The notes: generated by a model not told the origin, from the sequence alone. Positions 41,629 to 50,596 are shown, counted from the stretch's first letter. The stretch is DNA of 64,000 bases from Levilactobacillus senmaizukei DSM 21775 = NBRC 103853 (GCF_001592085.1 NZ_BCWD01000007.1:37891-101890), one strand, 5' to 3'. Program-made: numbers and translations.

Positions 41629-41669
41629 AAAAGCCGACTGTGAGAATCTTCTCACAGTCGGCTTTTTTT
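41629..41669. terminator. Bidirectional terminator
   Basis: An approximately 17-bp stem AAAAGCCGACTGTGAGA/TCTCACAGTCGGCTTTT with T-runs on both strands. It lies between the VOC gene and the leftward MocR gene. Confidence 0.92.
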
Positions 41670-43080
41670 ATGGTTTCAGTTGGCGTAATTGCGTTCTGAG
41701 TTGTTCCTGCTTGGTCTCGTCGATGACGGCAAAGTTAAATCGGAACGTTTGGCGGTCGGCACCATAGATTGGACCAGGTTTGACAAGAATGTGCTTGGCT
41801 AAAAGGTGGTTAAATATTTCCTGATCGCGTTGGGTGACCCAGAAGAACAGGCCACCATTAGGGCTGGCAAATTGCCAATCGGGCCGGACCTCATGAAAAA
41901 TAGTAGCAACGGCTTCACGACGAGCTGCTAAGGCCAGGGTCAATTTATGAATCTCGGAATTAAAGGATGGGTTAGTGAGGGCGAGGTTGGCCATGACCTG
42001 CGCCAGCATACTGGGTACAATGTCCAGTTTCTTTTGGACCTGAAGCAGTCGTTGGCCGATGGCTTGTGGCGCCACGATCCAGCCAATCCGAGTACTAGAA
42101 CCCAATAACTTTGAGAGGGAGCTGATATAGATGACGTTAGCCGGCGCCAACGATTTGAACGTCGGGACCTCGTCGCTCTTATTGACCAGCCAGCCAAACA
42201 CATCATCCTCAACAATTGGAACCTGGTACTGCTGGCAGAGGGTCAGAATCTTTTGCCGTTGCCGGAGACTGACGATTTCACCGGTCGGGTTTTGGAAGGT
42301 TGGATTTAGGAGTAGGAGTTTGATCCGGTGCTTCAGGATCAGGTCCTCCAGGACGCCCAAATCAAGCTTACCGTGTTTTAACGGCACCGTGTAGGTTCGG
42401 ACACCGACCGCCTGGAAGATCGCACTGGCGTTGAAATACGAAGGCTGGGCATAGGCCACAGCGTCTCCCACCTGAAGCAAACTGCGTAGGATTAATAGGA
42501 GCGATTGCTGAGCCCCGCCGGCAATGATTAGGGATTGGCGGGTTAATTTGAATTGGTTGCGGGCCTTATGGACGTTGCTGATTGTTTGGATGAGGGGGAG
42601 GTAACCCGCATCTTGTTCCTGGTGCTGCGCCAACAAGAAATTCTGCCAGTCCATTTGTAATGACCCCAGCTTAGGAATTAAGTCCATGGGTAATTCATTT
42701 ACGGCGGCATCGATGAGGTGACCGTTGTCGAGGGCGCGCGCCTGTAGTAGCTGTCCCTGATAGGCCTGGTAGTTATTGGAGGCAGTGGTTTCAAGAAAAG
42801 TCGTCCAGTTAACTTTGTTGGTCGCGTTGTCCAGGTGAGGCAAGGACGAAACGAAGGTCCCACTGCCGGTCCGCTTCACCACTAGGCCGACGGAGGCCAA
42901 CTCCAACAACGCCCGACTGACCGTCGAACGGTCAACCTTGAGGGCCTCGGCCAGTTCGCGCTCTGCTGGTAAACGTTGACCGGGCAAGAGTTTATCTTCT
43001 TGAATTAAGTGCCGAATAAGTTGCGTAATGGCTAAATATTTTGGCTTAATATCTGGTAAGTCGGCGTACCAATCAATCAT
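41668..43080 (-). CDS. MocR/PdxR-type transcriptional regulator (GntR-HTH plus aminotransferase fold)
   Basis: A 470-residue chimeric regulator: N-terminal GntR winged helix (LRHLIQEDKLLPGQRLPAERELAEALKVDRSTVSRALLEL region, residues about 15-75), then a fold-type I aminotransferase domain. The PLP lysine is probably in SLSKLLGSSTRIGW and the Asp/Asn in NPTFQNPTGE. Members bind pyridoxal phosphate as effector. It is divergent from pdxK and a vitamin-B6-type ECF S component, which supports a PdxR-like role controlling B6 salvage. Direct repeats AATTGGC lie in the shared intergenic region. Confidence 0.9.
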   Translation of the reverse strand: MIDWYADLPDIKPKYLAITQLIRHLIQEDKLLPGQRLPAERELAEALKVDRSTVSRALLELASVGLVVKRTGSGTFVSSLPHLDNATNKVNWTTFLETTASNNYQAYQGQLLQARALDNGHLIDAAVNELPMDLIPKLGSLQMDWQNFLLAQHQEQDAGYLPLIQTISNVHKARNQFKLTRQSLIIAGGAQQSLLLILRSLLQVGDAVAYAQPSYFNASAIFQAVGVRTYTVPLKHGKLDLGVLEDLILKHRIKLLLLNPTFQNPTGEIVSLRQRQKILTLCQQYQVPIVEDDVFGWLVNKSDEVPTFKSLAPANVIYISSLSKLLGSSTRIGWIVAPQAIGQRLLQVQKKLDIVPSMLAQVMANLALTNPSFNSEIHKLTLALAARREAVATIFHEVRPDWQFASPNGGLFFWVTQRDQEIFNHLLAKHILVKPGPIYGADRQTFRFNFAVIDETKQEQLRTQLRQLKP

Positions 43081-43108
43081 ATGTAGGTCTCCTTTACGGG
43101 TTTACTTA

Positions 43109-43147
43109 AGTATAGTAATTGGCTGGATTAAAAACAAGCCAATTGGC
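43109..43147. promoter_or_regulatory. Divergent promoter/operator between the MocR gene and pdxK
   Basis: AATTGGC occurs at 43118-43124 and 43141-43147 (23-base period), the second within the palindrome GCCAATTGGC (43138-43147). The leftward promoter TTGTTT/TATACT (17-bp spacer) overlaps the repeats. Direct repeats with this spacing are typical of MocR operators. Confidence 0.55.
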
Positions 43148-43201
43148 GGTTGTGATCGCTTCCACGAAGGACAATAATTGACAGTATCAGGAGGAGATCT
43201 C

Positions 43202-43987
43202 ATGGAAAACGTCTTAACCATCGCTGGTTCGGATAGTTTGGCCGGCGGTGGTATTCAGGCTGACCTAAAAACATTTGAAGAACTCAATGTTTTTGGTGTC
43301 AGTGTGTTAACCAGCGTGGCGAGCATCTTGCCCAGCGGGGTCAGTTTGTATCAAATAGATTCAGCTATTATTAAGCAACAACTCGATTCAATCTTGACCC
43401 AATTGCCGGTGCACTTTGCTAAAACGGGTTTACTTGGTGATTTACCTGCCTTGGAGACCGTTTGTGCTGAGTTGGCCGATCATCCACTCAAGCTGGTGGT
43501 TGATCCCGTCCTGGTGTTCAAGGAGGGTGATACGCAGTTACAGTCGGATTACCTTAAAGCCATGCAACAACGGTTATTACCACTTGGATTTGTGACAACG
43601 CCAAATCTTGACGAAGCCGGCCAATTAAGCGGTTTGGGCAAGATTACGACGAAGGCTGAGATGGTCACGGCGGCAAAGGCCATTCAAGCCTTTGGGTGTC
43701 CCAATGTGGTCATCAAGGGTGGTAATCGGCTGCCGGGCGACACGGCGGTTGACTATTTGCGGTATGGTGAACAAGATTTTTGGTTTGAGAGTCCTAAGAT
43801 TCACCAGTCAACGACTGATGGTGCGGGATGTACCTTCTCCGCCGCCATCACGGGTCAGTTGGCTAACGGTCGGTCGTTACCTGACGCGGTTAACGATGCC
43901 AAGCGGTTCGTCCACTTAGGCATTGAACATGGCGTCGTGATTAGTCCACAGCTTGGGAGCGTGTGGCAAGGCGCTAGCCGCCAATAG
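43202..43987 (+). CDS. pdxK: Pyridoxal/pyridoxine (or HMP) kinase, PfkB/ThiD-like
   Basis: A 261-residue ribokinase-fold kinase of the ThiD/PdxK type: TIAGSDSLAGGGIQADLKTFEEL at the N-terminus, the VVDPVLVF strand (about 98), TPNLDEAGQLSG, VVIKGGNR, and the ATP/anion-hole motif TTDGAGCTFSAAI (catalytic Asp at about residue 208). The context of MocR regulator, ECF S component and kinase favours pyridoxine/pyridoxal as substrate over HMP. The ATG at 43202 is seven bases after GGAGGAG; the TTG at 43178 is upstream of that RBS. Confidence 0.88.
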   Translation: MENVLTIAGSDSLAGGGIQADLKTFEELNVFGVSVLTSVASILPSGVSLYQIDSAIIKQQLDSILTQLPVHFAKTGLLGDLPALETVCAELADHPLKLVVDPVLVFKEGDTQLQSDYLKAMQQRLLPLGFVTTPNLDEAGQLSGLGKITTKAEMVTAAKAIQAFGCPNVVIKGGNRLPGDTAVDYLRYGEQDFWFESPKIHQSTTDGAGCTFSAAITGQLANGRSLPDAVNDAKRFVHLGIEHGVVISPQLGSVWQGASRQ

Positions 43988-43999
43988 GAGGGAAACCCA

Positions 44000-44500
44000 A
44001 TGAAACACGATGCATTGAAGACGAATACGTTAGCAGCGGTGATGATCGCCTTAACGGTGGCGTTGTCGTTACTGGTACGGATTCCAATTGCTGGCACCAA
44101 CGGATTTGTTACTTTATGTGAAGTCGGTATTTATACCAGTGCAATTTTATTTGGTAATCCAGTCGGTGTCATGGTGGGGGCTGGTAGTGGTTTCTTAATT
44201 GATATTCTTGCTGGTTACCCAGTGTGGTGCCTCTTCTCGTTAGTCATTCATGGTACTCAAGGTTTCGCTGTCGCTTACCTGACACCAGAAAATGATAAGT
44301 CTTTAAAGGCGACCATCTTCCCATTGATCGTCGGAAGCGCTATCATGGTAGTTGGTTATTGTTTGGCGACTGCCTTTCTATACGGTTGGCCGGCCGGTAT
44401 AGCATCAATTACAAGTAATTTATTTCAAGTTGGATTCGGGATGGTCGTGGCGGTCTTACTCGTTAAGAGCCTCGTTAAATTCAAGCCCAGTCTGACGTAA
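44000..44500 (+). CDS. ECF transporter S component, probably for vitamin B6
   Basis: A 166-residue, six-TM substrate-binding subunit of an energy-coupling factor transporter. The first helix is [20 protein letters not shown], with a loop [39 protein letters not shown] typical of S components with small vitamin ligands. It starts 12 bases after pdxK, so import and phosphorylation are coupled. The energising module (EcfA, EcfA', EcfT) is not in the window, as expected for a group II system. B6 specificity is inferred from context. Confidence 0.88.
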   Translation: MKHDALKTNTLAAVMIALTVALSLLVRIPIAGTNGFVTLCEVGIYTSAILFGNPVGVMVGAGSGFLIDILAGYPVWCLFSLVIHGTQGFAVAYLTPENDKSLKATIFPLIVGSAIMVVGYCLATAFLYGWPAGIASITSNLFQVGFGMVVAVLLVKSLVKFKPSLT

Positions 44501-44514
44501 GGAGAGTGTGCATC

Positions 44515-45075
44515 ATGATGGATATTGATATTGAAAAGTTGAAAGCAGATTTGAACGTTATCGTTCAAGATGTGTTGGACGCAGCAAAATTACACAAGGG
44601 GGACCTTTTCGTCCTCGGTTGTTCTACTAGTGAAGTAGTTGGCGGGCGAATTGGTAAGAATTCTAACCTAGATGTCGGTGAAGCAATTATCCAGACGATC
44701 ATTGCCAAGCTGAAGCCAGAAGGAATTCACTTAGCCGTTCAAGGTTGCGAACACATCAACCGGAGTGTTGTGGTTGAACGTGAAGTAGCTGAAAAGAAGG
44801 GCTTCGAAATTGTCAACGTCGTTCCAGCCTTACATGCTGGTGGTGCTGGTTCAATTGCCGCTTTCAAGAACTTTGACGATCCCGTTGAAGTTGAACACAT
44901 TGTTGCCCAAGCCGGGCTCGATATCGGTGATACCTTCATTGGGATGCACGTTAAGTTCGTTCAAGTTCCCGTTCGTCCTTCCATCAAGGAATTGGGTGGC
45001 GCCCACGTGACAGCTTTACGTTCACGGGCGAAGTACGTTGGTGGCCCACGGGCAAACTACGACCCAATCAAATAA
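44515..45075 (+). CDS. UPF0340 (YwlG-like) family protein
   Basis: A 186-residue protein of the YwlG/TIGR01440 family, widespread and uncharacterised in Firmicutes. The conserved stretches are [41 protein letters not shown], and [18 protein letters not shown]. Cys and Glu in QGCEHINR and Cys in LGCSTSE are candidates for a functional site. Start is the ATG at 44515, nine bases after AAGGAGA. It lies 14 bases after the S-component gene and is probably the last gene of the B6 operon. Codon bias is stronger than in its neighbours. Confidence 0.9.
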   Translation: MMDIDIEKLKADLNVIVQDVLDAAKLHKGDLFVLGCSTSEVVGGRIGKNSNLDVGEAIIQTIIAKLKPEGIHLAVQGCEHINRSVVVEREVAEKKGFEIVNVVPALHAGGAGSIAAFKNFDDPVEVEHIVAQAGLDIGDTFIGMHVKFVQVPVRPSIKELGGAHVTALRSRAKYVGGPRANYDPIK

Positions 45076-45099
45076 ATTTAATCGAGCTAACAGCTCAAA

Positions 45100-45130
45100 T
45101 AAAAAGTCGCGACCATGTCGCGACTTTTTT
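45100..45130. terminator. Terminator of the B6 operon
   Basis: A perfect 13-bp stem AAAAAGTCGCGAC/GTCGCGACTTTTT with a three-base loop and T run. Confidence 0.92.
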
Positions 45131-45522
45131 GGCTCTACGATCATTGGTGTTGAGGGGTTTCCCATCAACGCCAATTTTTATATTAAAAGGACACATCACC
45201 ATTGTGCCTGCACCAATCGACCAAAATCAGCAGAAAGCGAGAATGAGTGAGATGTTCCAGTACCAGTTTACTCGAAATTTACTGTAAATTAAAGATGATA
45301 ATTTATCAAATTTTGCAGTTAAAGGTACAGGGAACGCTTTAAAGAAAATTTTTAATCTGGCCTATCAAATCGCCAAGTACCCAGATTGTGGGTGTTCTAA
45401 GATCATTCACAATGGAACTAAGAGCGCATTCCAGATATTTCGGGAAAGCCCGACTGGGGGGGACTATGATTAAGTTTGATTTAGATTTTAGGATTAAAGT
45501 CGTCCCAGCGATGAACTAATGC
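45131..45522. other. Gene-free intergenic region
   Basis: About 390 A/T-rich bases between the B6 operon and the convergent LacI gene. Only a small ACCCA..TGGGT hairpin (about 45381-45395) and a CGGG..CCCG hairpin near 45443-45453 are visible. A 17-codon frame at about 45468 has a G-rich upstream stretch but is too short to call. Confidence 0.4.
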
Positions 45523-46500
45523 CTACCGGTCAATCACCGTGGTGGCCAGGCGAATCTCTTTAGGCGGGGTGGCCGGGTCTTGGATGCGGTTCAACAGATG
45601 CTCAACGGCCAGTTGGCCTAGTTGATTCACTGGTTGACGGGCGGTGACGATCGGTTGTTCCAGTAGATCGAACCATGACTGATCGTCGAAACCTCCCAGG
45701 TAAAGGTGGGGCAGCTTCAGTTCGGGGAGTTTGCGTAGAACGGCCGCCATGATGGTGTTATCCGCCACAAAGAGCCCGTCACACTTTTGGTTAATCAGGA
45801 TCTGCCGGGTCATCTGTTCAACATTGCTGTTGTCTGTCCGGGCGGTAGCCTCGATGGCCGCCTCCTGTGGTAGTTCGTCGGCAGCTAGGGCTTGATGGTA
45901 CCCTTGAAGTCGTTCGTGGGCCGTGAAGGGGACGGCGCTGTTAATGATTCCGATGCGTCGAGCACCTTGCTTAATTAAATGGGTCACGACATCGCGAGTC
46001 CCTTGGACGTTATCGACCAGAATCCGGTCCAGGCCGGCTTGACTACTATTGAGCGGGGTCCGGTCAACGAAAACGGTTGGCATACCGCCTAAGAGTTCCC
46101 GATAATCGGTATCACCCTCAGCGCTGGCGATAATCAGCCCATCCACGCGTTTTTCCAACATCAGGTTGAGCGCTCGGCTTTCCTTGTCAGGTCGTTCATC
46201 GGTGTTGACGATGACGACATCGTAACCGGCCTGCTCACTGGCATCTTCAATTGCCCGAATGAACTGGGTGAAGAAGTCGTTGAGAATATCCGGAATAATC
46301 ACCCCCAGGGTGTGGGACTGTTGCATACGAATACTACGAGCCAGCCCGTTAGGATGGTAACCGAGATCGTTGGCAATATTCTGAATTTTTTGTTGGGTGT
46401 CGCGTTTGACTTGATCACTGTGGTTCAGTGCGCGAGACACCGTGGCCTCGGAGACGCCAGCAGCTTTTGCAACATCTTTAATAGTAATGGTGGTCGACAT
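45523..46500 (-). CDS. LacI-family transcriptional regulator
   Basis: A 325-residue LacI/GalR repressor. The HTH lies at residues 5-27 (TIKDVAKAAGVSEATVSRALN), followed by the hinge helix (LGYHPNGLARSIRMQQS), the periplasmic-binding-like core beginning HTLGVIIPDILNDFF, and the dimer part GGFDDQSWFDLL. Such regulators respond to sugars. There is no metabolic gene directly beside it, so its target is unknown. An AAACG-C-CGTTT palindrome just upstream suggests autoregulation. Confidence 0.92.
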   Translation of the reverse strand: MSTTITIKDVAKAAGVSEATVSRALNHSDQVKRDTQQKIQNIANDLGYHPNGLARSIRMQQSHTLGVIIPDILNDFFTQFIRAIEDASEQAGYDVVIVNTDERPDKESRALNLMLEKRVDGLIIASAEGDTDYRELLGGMPTVFVDRTPLNSSQAGLDRILVDNVQGTRDVVTHLIKQGARRIGIINSAVPFTAHERLQGYHQALAADELPQEAAIEATARTDNSNVEQMTRQILINQKCDGLFVADNTIMAAVLRKLPELKLPHLYLGGFDDQSWFDLLEQPIVTARQPVNQLGQLAVEHLLNRIQDPATPPKEIRLATTVIDR

Positions 46501-46521
46501 GGTGGCCCTCCTTTCGCAAGC

Positions 46522-46614
46522 AAACGCCGTTTAAATTGTGAATTAATATACATTTATGTTAGCCGTTTGCCGTCCCTGGTGTCAACTAATCTTCTCGTAT
46601 CATAAGCGTTTTCA
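46522..46614 (-). promoter_or_regulatory. LacI promoter with operator and cre-like site
   Basis: On the minus strand: -35 TTGACA (46580-46585), 18 bases, -10 TAACAT (46556-46561). Downstream is the palindrome AAACGCCGTTT (46522-46532), a LacI-type operator. Upstream is TGAAAACGCTTATG (46601-46614), a 12 of 14 cre match. Confidence 0.65.
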
Positions 46615-46684
46615 TAAAAGGGGTTGCATTTTGACCGTTGTGAATGCTAAACTTAGTTCTGTTGAGTCATGATGACTTAATTAT

Positions 46685-46756
46685 TGGGCTATAGCCAAGC
46701 GGTAAGGCAACGGGTTTTGATCCCGTCATGCGTTGGTTCGAATCCAGCTAGCCCAA
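46685..46756 (+). tRNA. tRNA-Gln (anticodon UUG)
   Basis: A complete cloverleaf: acceptor TGGGCTA/TAGCCCA, D arm with GCCAAGCGGTAAGGC, anticodon stem ACGGG/CCCGT with loop TTTTGAT (anticodon TTG at 46717-46719), and T arm GGTTCGAATCC. CCA is not encoded (TCA follows the discriminator A). A promoter TTGCAT/TAAACT (46624-46653, 18-bp spacer) precedes it and a terminator follows. Confidence 0.97.
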
Positions 46757-46768
46757 TCAGAGGTTTAC

Positions 46769-46798
46769 GAGTCCCCGTCCTAGTGATGGGGACTTTTT
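46769..46798 (+). terminator. Terminator of the tRNA gene
   Basis: GTCCCC..GGGGAC stem (46771-46792) followed by TTTTTAG. Confidence 0.85.
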
Positions 46799-46961
46799 AG
46801 TTGTTTGCGATTCTTTAGGGACTCTTAAAGATCGGTGGTGGGCCTAGTAGAACACTCGTCGAGCGGTTATTGACCGGCGCCGTTTAGCCGAAGAATGGTG
46901 TCAGCCGGGTGATTTTCATTTATACTGATCAGATAAATTAAGTGAATGGAGTGACTAACAA

Positions 46962-47642
46962 GTGGAAGAGACGGATTTTCCCGCGCACGAGCAACTCTTA
47001 TTTGGGAGTGCCTTGACCATGATTGCGGGGGCACTGGACGCCTACTCCTATCTGGAACATGGTGAAATTTTTGCTGGCCTCCAAACGGGGAACTTAATCT
47101 TGCTGGGCATTCATTTGGGTCGGCTAGAATTTAGCACGGTGGGTCATTATTTAGCGTCGATCTTGGCTTTTGCCGTGGGGACGATGTTAGCCAGAGGACT
47201 GCAACATCTACTAGAGAATCGGTCGGTGAGTCAACAATACATTGTGTTGTGGTATGAGTTAGCCTTGTTGGTCTTCGTCATGTTCTCGACCAACCGTCTG
47301 CCAGATATTGTCATTACCACCTTGTTGTCCTTGGCGGCTGCAGCGGAATTACAGGAATTCCGGCGAATTAAGGGAGCCCCCTTCACGCCATTGATGATGA
47401 CGGGTAATCTCCGTAAGGCTTCTGCTTCCTTGTATGACGGTGTCCGTTATCATGACCACAAGGCGGGTAGTCAGGCCATTGATACCTTTACGGTGTTAGG
47501 AAGTTTTGCGGTTGGGGCCATTCTGGTGGGATTGTTCAGCAAAATTCTGGCCGGATTTGCGCTGATTGTGCCAATTATCATTATTATCGGGTTAATTACC
47601 TGGCTCTACCGAACACATCACCAACGTCGCTGGAAGCATTAG
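46962..47642 (+). CDS. YoaK/DUF1275 family membrane protein
   Basis: A 226-residue membrane protein with about six TM segments. The DUF1275 hallmark lies at the N-terminus: ALTMIAGALDAYSYLEHGEIFAGLQTGNLILLG; a second signature, FTPLMMTGNLRKAS, lies midway. The family is widespread and its transport substrate is unknown. The start codon is GTG at 46962 after GGAGTGAC. It appears monocistronic, with a good terminator downstream. Confidence 0.9.
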   Translation: MEETDFPAHEQLLFGSALTMIAGALDAYSYLEHGEIFAGLQTGNLILLGIHLGRLEFSTVGHYLASILAFAVGTMLARGLQHLLENRSVSQQYIVLWYELALLVFVMFSTNRLPDIVITTLLSLAAAAELQEFRRIKGAPFTPLMMTGNLRKASASLYDGVRYHDHKAGSQAIDTFTVLGSFAVGAILVGLFSKILAGFALIVPIIIIIGLITWLYRTHHQRRWKH

Positions 47643-47666
47643 GCAATCTTTAAATAGCGAAATTAA

Positions 47667-47712
47667 AAAGGGAGACGACACTATCTTTTGTCAGATAATG
47701 TTGTCTCCCTTT
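47667..47712. terminator. Terminator between convergent genes
   Basis: AAAGGGAGAC/GTCTCCCTTT stem extended by ACACTATCT/AGATAATGTT, giving a long imperfect hairpin. Confidence 0.85.
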
Positions 47713-47790
47713 AAACTAGTTAATTATTGAAGAATGACTCGGAAGCAATATCGTCGATCTGGGCCGGAGACGCCAGTCATGCTCCAGAGT

Positions 47791-49515
47791 CTATTTAGTC
47801 GCATCGAATTGATAGGCGGCGTTATAGAATGGCACGCGGTAGGCCCGGTAGGCGTAGGCCTTGGAGGCCGCACTCTTCATGGTAACGTTGAAGACCTGCT
47901 TGCCGGACTGATTGACCTCAATGATGTTGCTCTCTTTACCGCCGTTCTTGAAGCCAAAGTCGATGAGGACGTTATCGTTGGTTAGTTTTTGGGCATAACC
48001 AATAACGGGCGTGAAGTTGGTCTTTCCTAAGGACTGACCATAGGCCCAGGTTTGTTTAATGGTCATCTTCTGGGTATCGACGTGGTATTGAACGGCTTGC
48101 GAATACCTACCTGAAGTTTTTTTATTACCGTTGGTCACGGCAATGTTGTTGTCGTAGAGCATGAAGTCTTCACTGTTGGCACTATGCTTGTCGTCATTGT
48201 TCAAGAGATAGAGGCCGTGCTGACCACCGGTAATCGTGGTGCCTTTGGCTGGCTTCAGCAGGTATTTCCGGTAGGCGGACGGCCAGCTGGATTTTTGCTT
48301 ACCGGTGTAAATCCACTTGATGTGGTCGGTCTGGTAGTCGAGCTTCATGATCAGATCCTGGTTCCGACTGGAAATGACAATGGAATCGTCATTCTTATCG
48401 TAATCCACGGCATTTTGATGGAGCCAATCAATCTTACCGTCGAGCCCTTTCTGATAATGCGACCACATGGACTTCGGCAAGAGCTTCTTCATATCGATAA
48501 CCTTCACAATTTTTCCGGTCTTGTGAGAAACCTCAATCATGGTATCTTCCTTATACTTGGAGCCATCGGATACGGTGGCGAGGAAGTTATGATTCGGTAA
48601 TTCAACCAGGTCATGGTGAATGACCGTGGTTTCCTTATTGGACTTCGCAGCCGCCTTAGAAACACTGCTGCTGTCGGAACTACTGGTGTTATCGGAGAAG
48701 GAATACTCCTGATAGACGCGGCCTAAGTAGTCGGTTTCTAGGAGGTCGTTGTAGACGTCCGAATTTACGTCTCTCTTCGACAGCATCATGATGTGGCCGT
48801 TGGACCATTGTTCGATGGTGTGTTGCGAGTAGTTGGTATCGTACCAGCGAACTTCACCGTCGGCATCGATGGCAAAAGGTTGTTTCGTGGTGCGATTCAT
48901 AATGGTTAATTTGTTTTTACCAATTTCCATCTGGTCTTTGTCATTCTTGGTGACGGTGATGGTGGCATCCTCGATATATTTCGGCAAAGACCCGGTGGTC
49001 ATCGTTAAAGTTTTAGTGGTGGTTTTCCCATTCTTAGTGATCGTCGTAATCTTAACGGTGTTGTTGGTGTCGGCGTATAAACCAACGACCGGCACTTGGT
49101 GTGACTTGGTGTAGCCCCCCTTGACTGTGTTGGTGAGAGACGTCTTGTCCGTCTTACCAACGACGGTGTAGGTGACCTTGACGGACTCATTGGTTTTAAA
49201 GGTGACCAGCGCCGTTAATGGTGAGGCGTTGTAGGGGTTAATTTTGACGTAGGGGCTGGCCAGTGTGTAGCGATCACTTTCGGCTGCCGCCTTGTACTGA
49301 GCGGTCAACGCCTGCTGACTGTCTTGACGAGTCGTAATGATCTTTGTATCTAGATTCTTCTTAATTTGGTCGGTGGTTAGCGCCACCTTGTTGTTCTTGA
49401 TGCCATAGTCGGATGCGGAAGTCTTGTTTGAGCTCGAGCAACCGGCTAGACCAATGGTTAGGACTGCCAGAGACGCAACGGCGACCACAGCCATCCGAGG
49501 GTGTTTGAATTGCAA
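47791..49515 (-). CDS. Arylsulfate sulfotransferase (AssT)-like lipoprotein
   Basis: A roughly 574-residue lipoprotein: signal with lipobox IGLAGC, then a helical N-terminal part, then an AssT-type beta-propeller. Recognisable stretches are FAIDADGEVRWY, NGHIMMLSK, a VIHHDLVELPNHNFLATVSD segment with the candidate catalytic His pair, and WLHQNAVDYDKNDDSIVISSRNQDLIMKLD. AssT enzymes transfer sulfate between phenols outside the cell. The start is uncertain: the ATG at 49524 directly abuts AGAAGGAG, so TTG at 49515, nine bases from it, is preferred. The leader contains an attenuator-like hairpin. Confidence 0.82.
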   Translation of the reverse strand: MQFKHPRMAVVAVASLAVLTIGLAGCSSSNKTSASDYGIKNNKVALTTDQIKKNLDTKIITTRQDSQQALTAQYKAAAESDRYTLASPYVKINPYNASPLTALVTFKTNESVKVTYTVVGKTDKTSLTNTVKGGYTKSHQVPVVGLYADTNNTVKITTITKNGKTTTKTLTMTTGSLPKYIEDATITVTKNDKDQMEIGKNKLTIMNRTTKQPFAIDADGEVRWYDTNYSQHTIEQWSNGHIMMLSKRDVNSDVYNDLLETDYLGRVYQEYSFSDNTSSSDSSSVSKAAAKSNKETTVIHHDLVELPNHNFLATVSDGSKYKEDTMIEVSHKTGKIVKVIDMKKLLPKSMWSHYQKGLDGKIDWLHQNAVDYDKNDDSIVISSRNQDLIMKLDYQTDHIKWIYTGKQKSSWPSAYRKYLLKPAKGTTITGGQHGLYLLNNDDKHSANSEDFMLYDNNIAVTNGNKKTSGRYSQAVQYHVDTQKMTIKQTWAYGQSLGKTNFTPVIGYAQKLTNDNVLIDFGFKNGGKESNIIEVNQSGKQVFNVTMKSAASKAYAYRAYRVPFYNAAYQFDATK

Positions 49516-49543
49516 ATAAGCCATCTCCTTCTTAAGTTGTGCC

Positions 49544-49586
49544 CAAAAGGGGGAGACTGGTCCCCCCCGGCCAATCTCACCCCCCA
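49544..49586 (-). terminator. Terminator-like hairpin in the AssT leader
   Basis: Read leftward: GGGGGTGAGATTGG, 10-nt loop, CCAGTCTCCCCC, then TTTTGGG. The 12-bp stem has a two-base bulge and lies about 20 bases before the ribosome binding site, downstream of a TATATT -10-like hexamer. Confidence 0.45.
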
Positions 49587-49871
49587 AAAAAATATGTAAC
49601 ACTTACAATATAGCAGTCGTATAAATTAGTTCTGTTAACGAATTCTAACGAATTGTTGAATCGTTTGTGAAGATAATATGAAGACGATCAAACTCGTTAT
49701 AATAAAGGAAATGACTGGTGGACGGTGGCTGGTAGACGGTGGCTGGTAGATTGGTAAATCTCTTTCTGCTATCATTTAAGCTAACTAGCATGGATAACCC
49801 GGGAAATATGACCAGAAGACTTGCTCATGACGCGACGTCATTTGATAGAACAGTCGTAGGAGGTGAAAACC
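49587..49871. other. Divergent intergenic region
   Basis: About 285 bases between the AssT-like and MerR genes. It holds a short tandem duplication GACGGTGGCTGGTA (about 49722-49750) and A/T-rich promoter-like sequence for both genes. No gene is seen. Confidence 0.4.
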
Positions 49872-50591
49872 ATGTCAACGTACACGACAGGAGAGTTAGC
49901 CAAACAGTTTGGTATTTCGGTACGAACGCTGCAATACTACGATCGACAGGGGCTATTGCCGGCGACGATTGGACCAAACGGAAGGCGACAGTATTCTCAG
50001 ACGGACGCTCAGCAGTTACAACTGATCCTATTACTTAAAGGAATGGGATTAAAGCTGGCAGTAATTAAAGAAATTTTGACGAGTAAACGAGGGACCGAAA
50101 TCTTAGACCTGATGCTGGACCAACAAGTGGTGCTATTGAAACAAGCACAAACCGCGACAGAGGAAAAGTTGAAAACAATTCGTAAAGTTCGTGCTAGCTT
50201 GGTGGGGGCGGCTAGTCTACCTATCAAAACAATCCAGGACATGGAACAAATTATGAAGGATCGGCAACGATTACGGCAATTACACGTCCGGCTAATAGGT
50301 GGCGGATTGCTGATGGATGTGATTGAGGTGGCAGGGTTCATTGCCTCCTGGAAAACGGAAAATTGGTGGATATTTGGCACAACGATGGGCATTGCGGTAA
50401 TCGTGGCTGGTTGGCTGGTTTGGCACTACTTCCAAAGTGTTTGCTATGTCTGTCCCAATTGTCAAACGGTGTTTCAGCCCCGGTTCTGGACGGCATTTTG
50501 GGCGGGACATAGTCCCAAGACGCGGAAGCTAACCTGTCCAAACTGCCATCAAACCGGTTACTGTGTTGAAGTCATCGCAAAAGTTAAATGA
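49872..50591 (+). CDS. MerR-type regulator fused to a membrane and zinc-ribbon module
   Basis: A 239-residue protein. It has an N-terminal MerR HTH (TTGELAKQFGISVRTLQYYDRQGLLP, residues about 4-30, to 70), a coiled coil (about 75-140), one or two hydrophobic helices (about 145-190), and a C-terminal zinc ribbon with CPNC..CPNC plus two further Cys. Membrane-tethered MerR proteins are uncommon, and the ribbon may sense metal or redox state. The ATG at 49872 is nine bases after AGGAGG. The target is unknown; the divergent AssT-like gene is a candidate. Confidence 0.85.
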   Translation: MSTYTTGELAKQFGISVRTLQYYDRQGLLPATIGPNGRRQYSQTDAQQLQLILLLKGMGLKLAVIKEILTSKRGTEILDLMLDQQVVLLKQAQTATEEKLKTIRKVRASLVGAASLPIKTIQDMEQIMKDRQRLRQLHVRLIGGGLLMDVIEVAGFIASWKTENWWIFGTTMGIAVIVAGWLVWHYFQSVCYVCPNCQTVFQPRFWTAFWAGHSPKTRKLTCPNCHQTGYCVEVIAKVK

Positions 50592-50596
50592 AAACA

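Noticed and set aside
45461..45521. 17-codon frame with G-rich upstream sequence
   Set aside because: Too short, no conservation evidence, and the G-run is part of a hairpin region.
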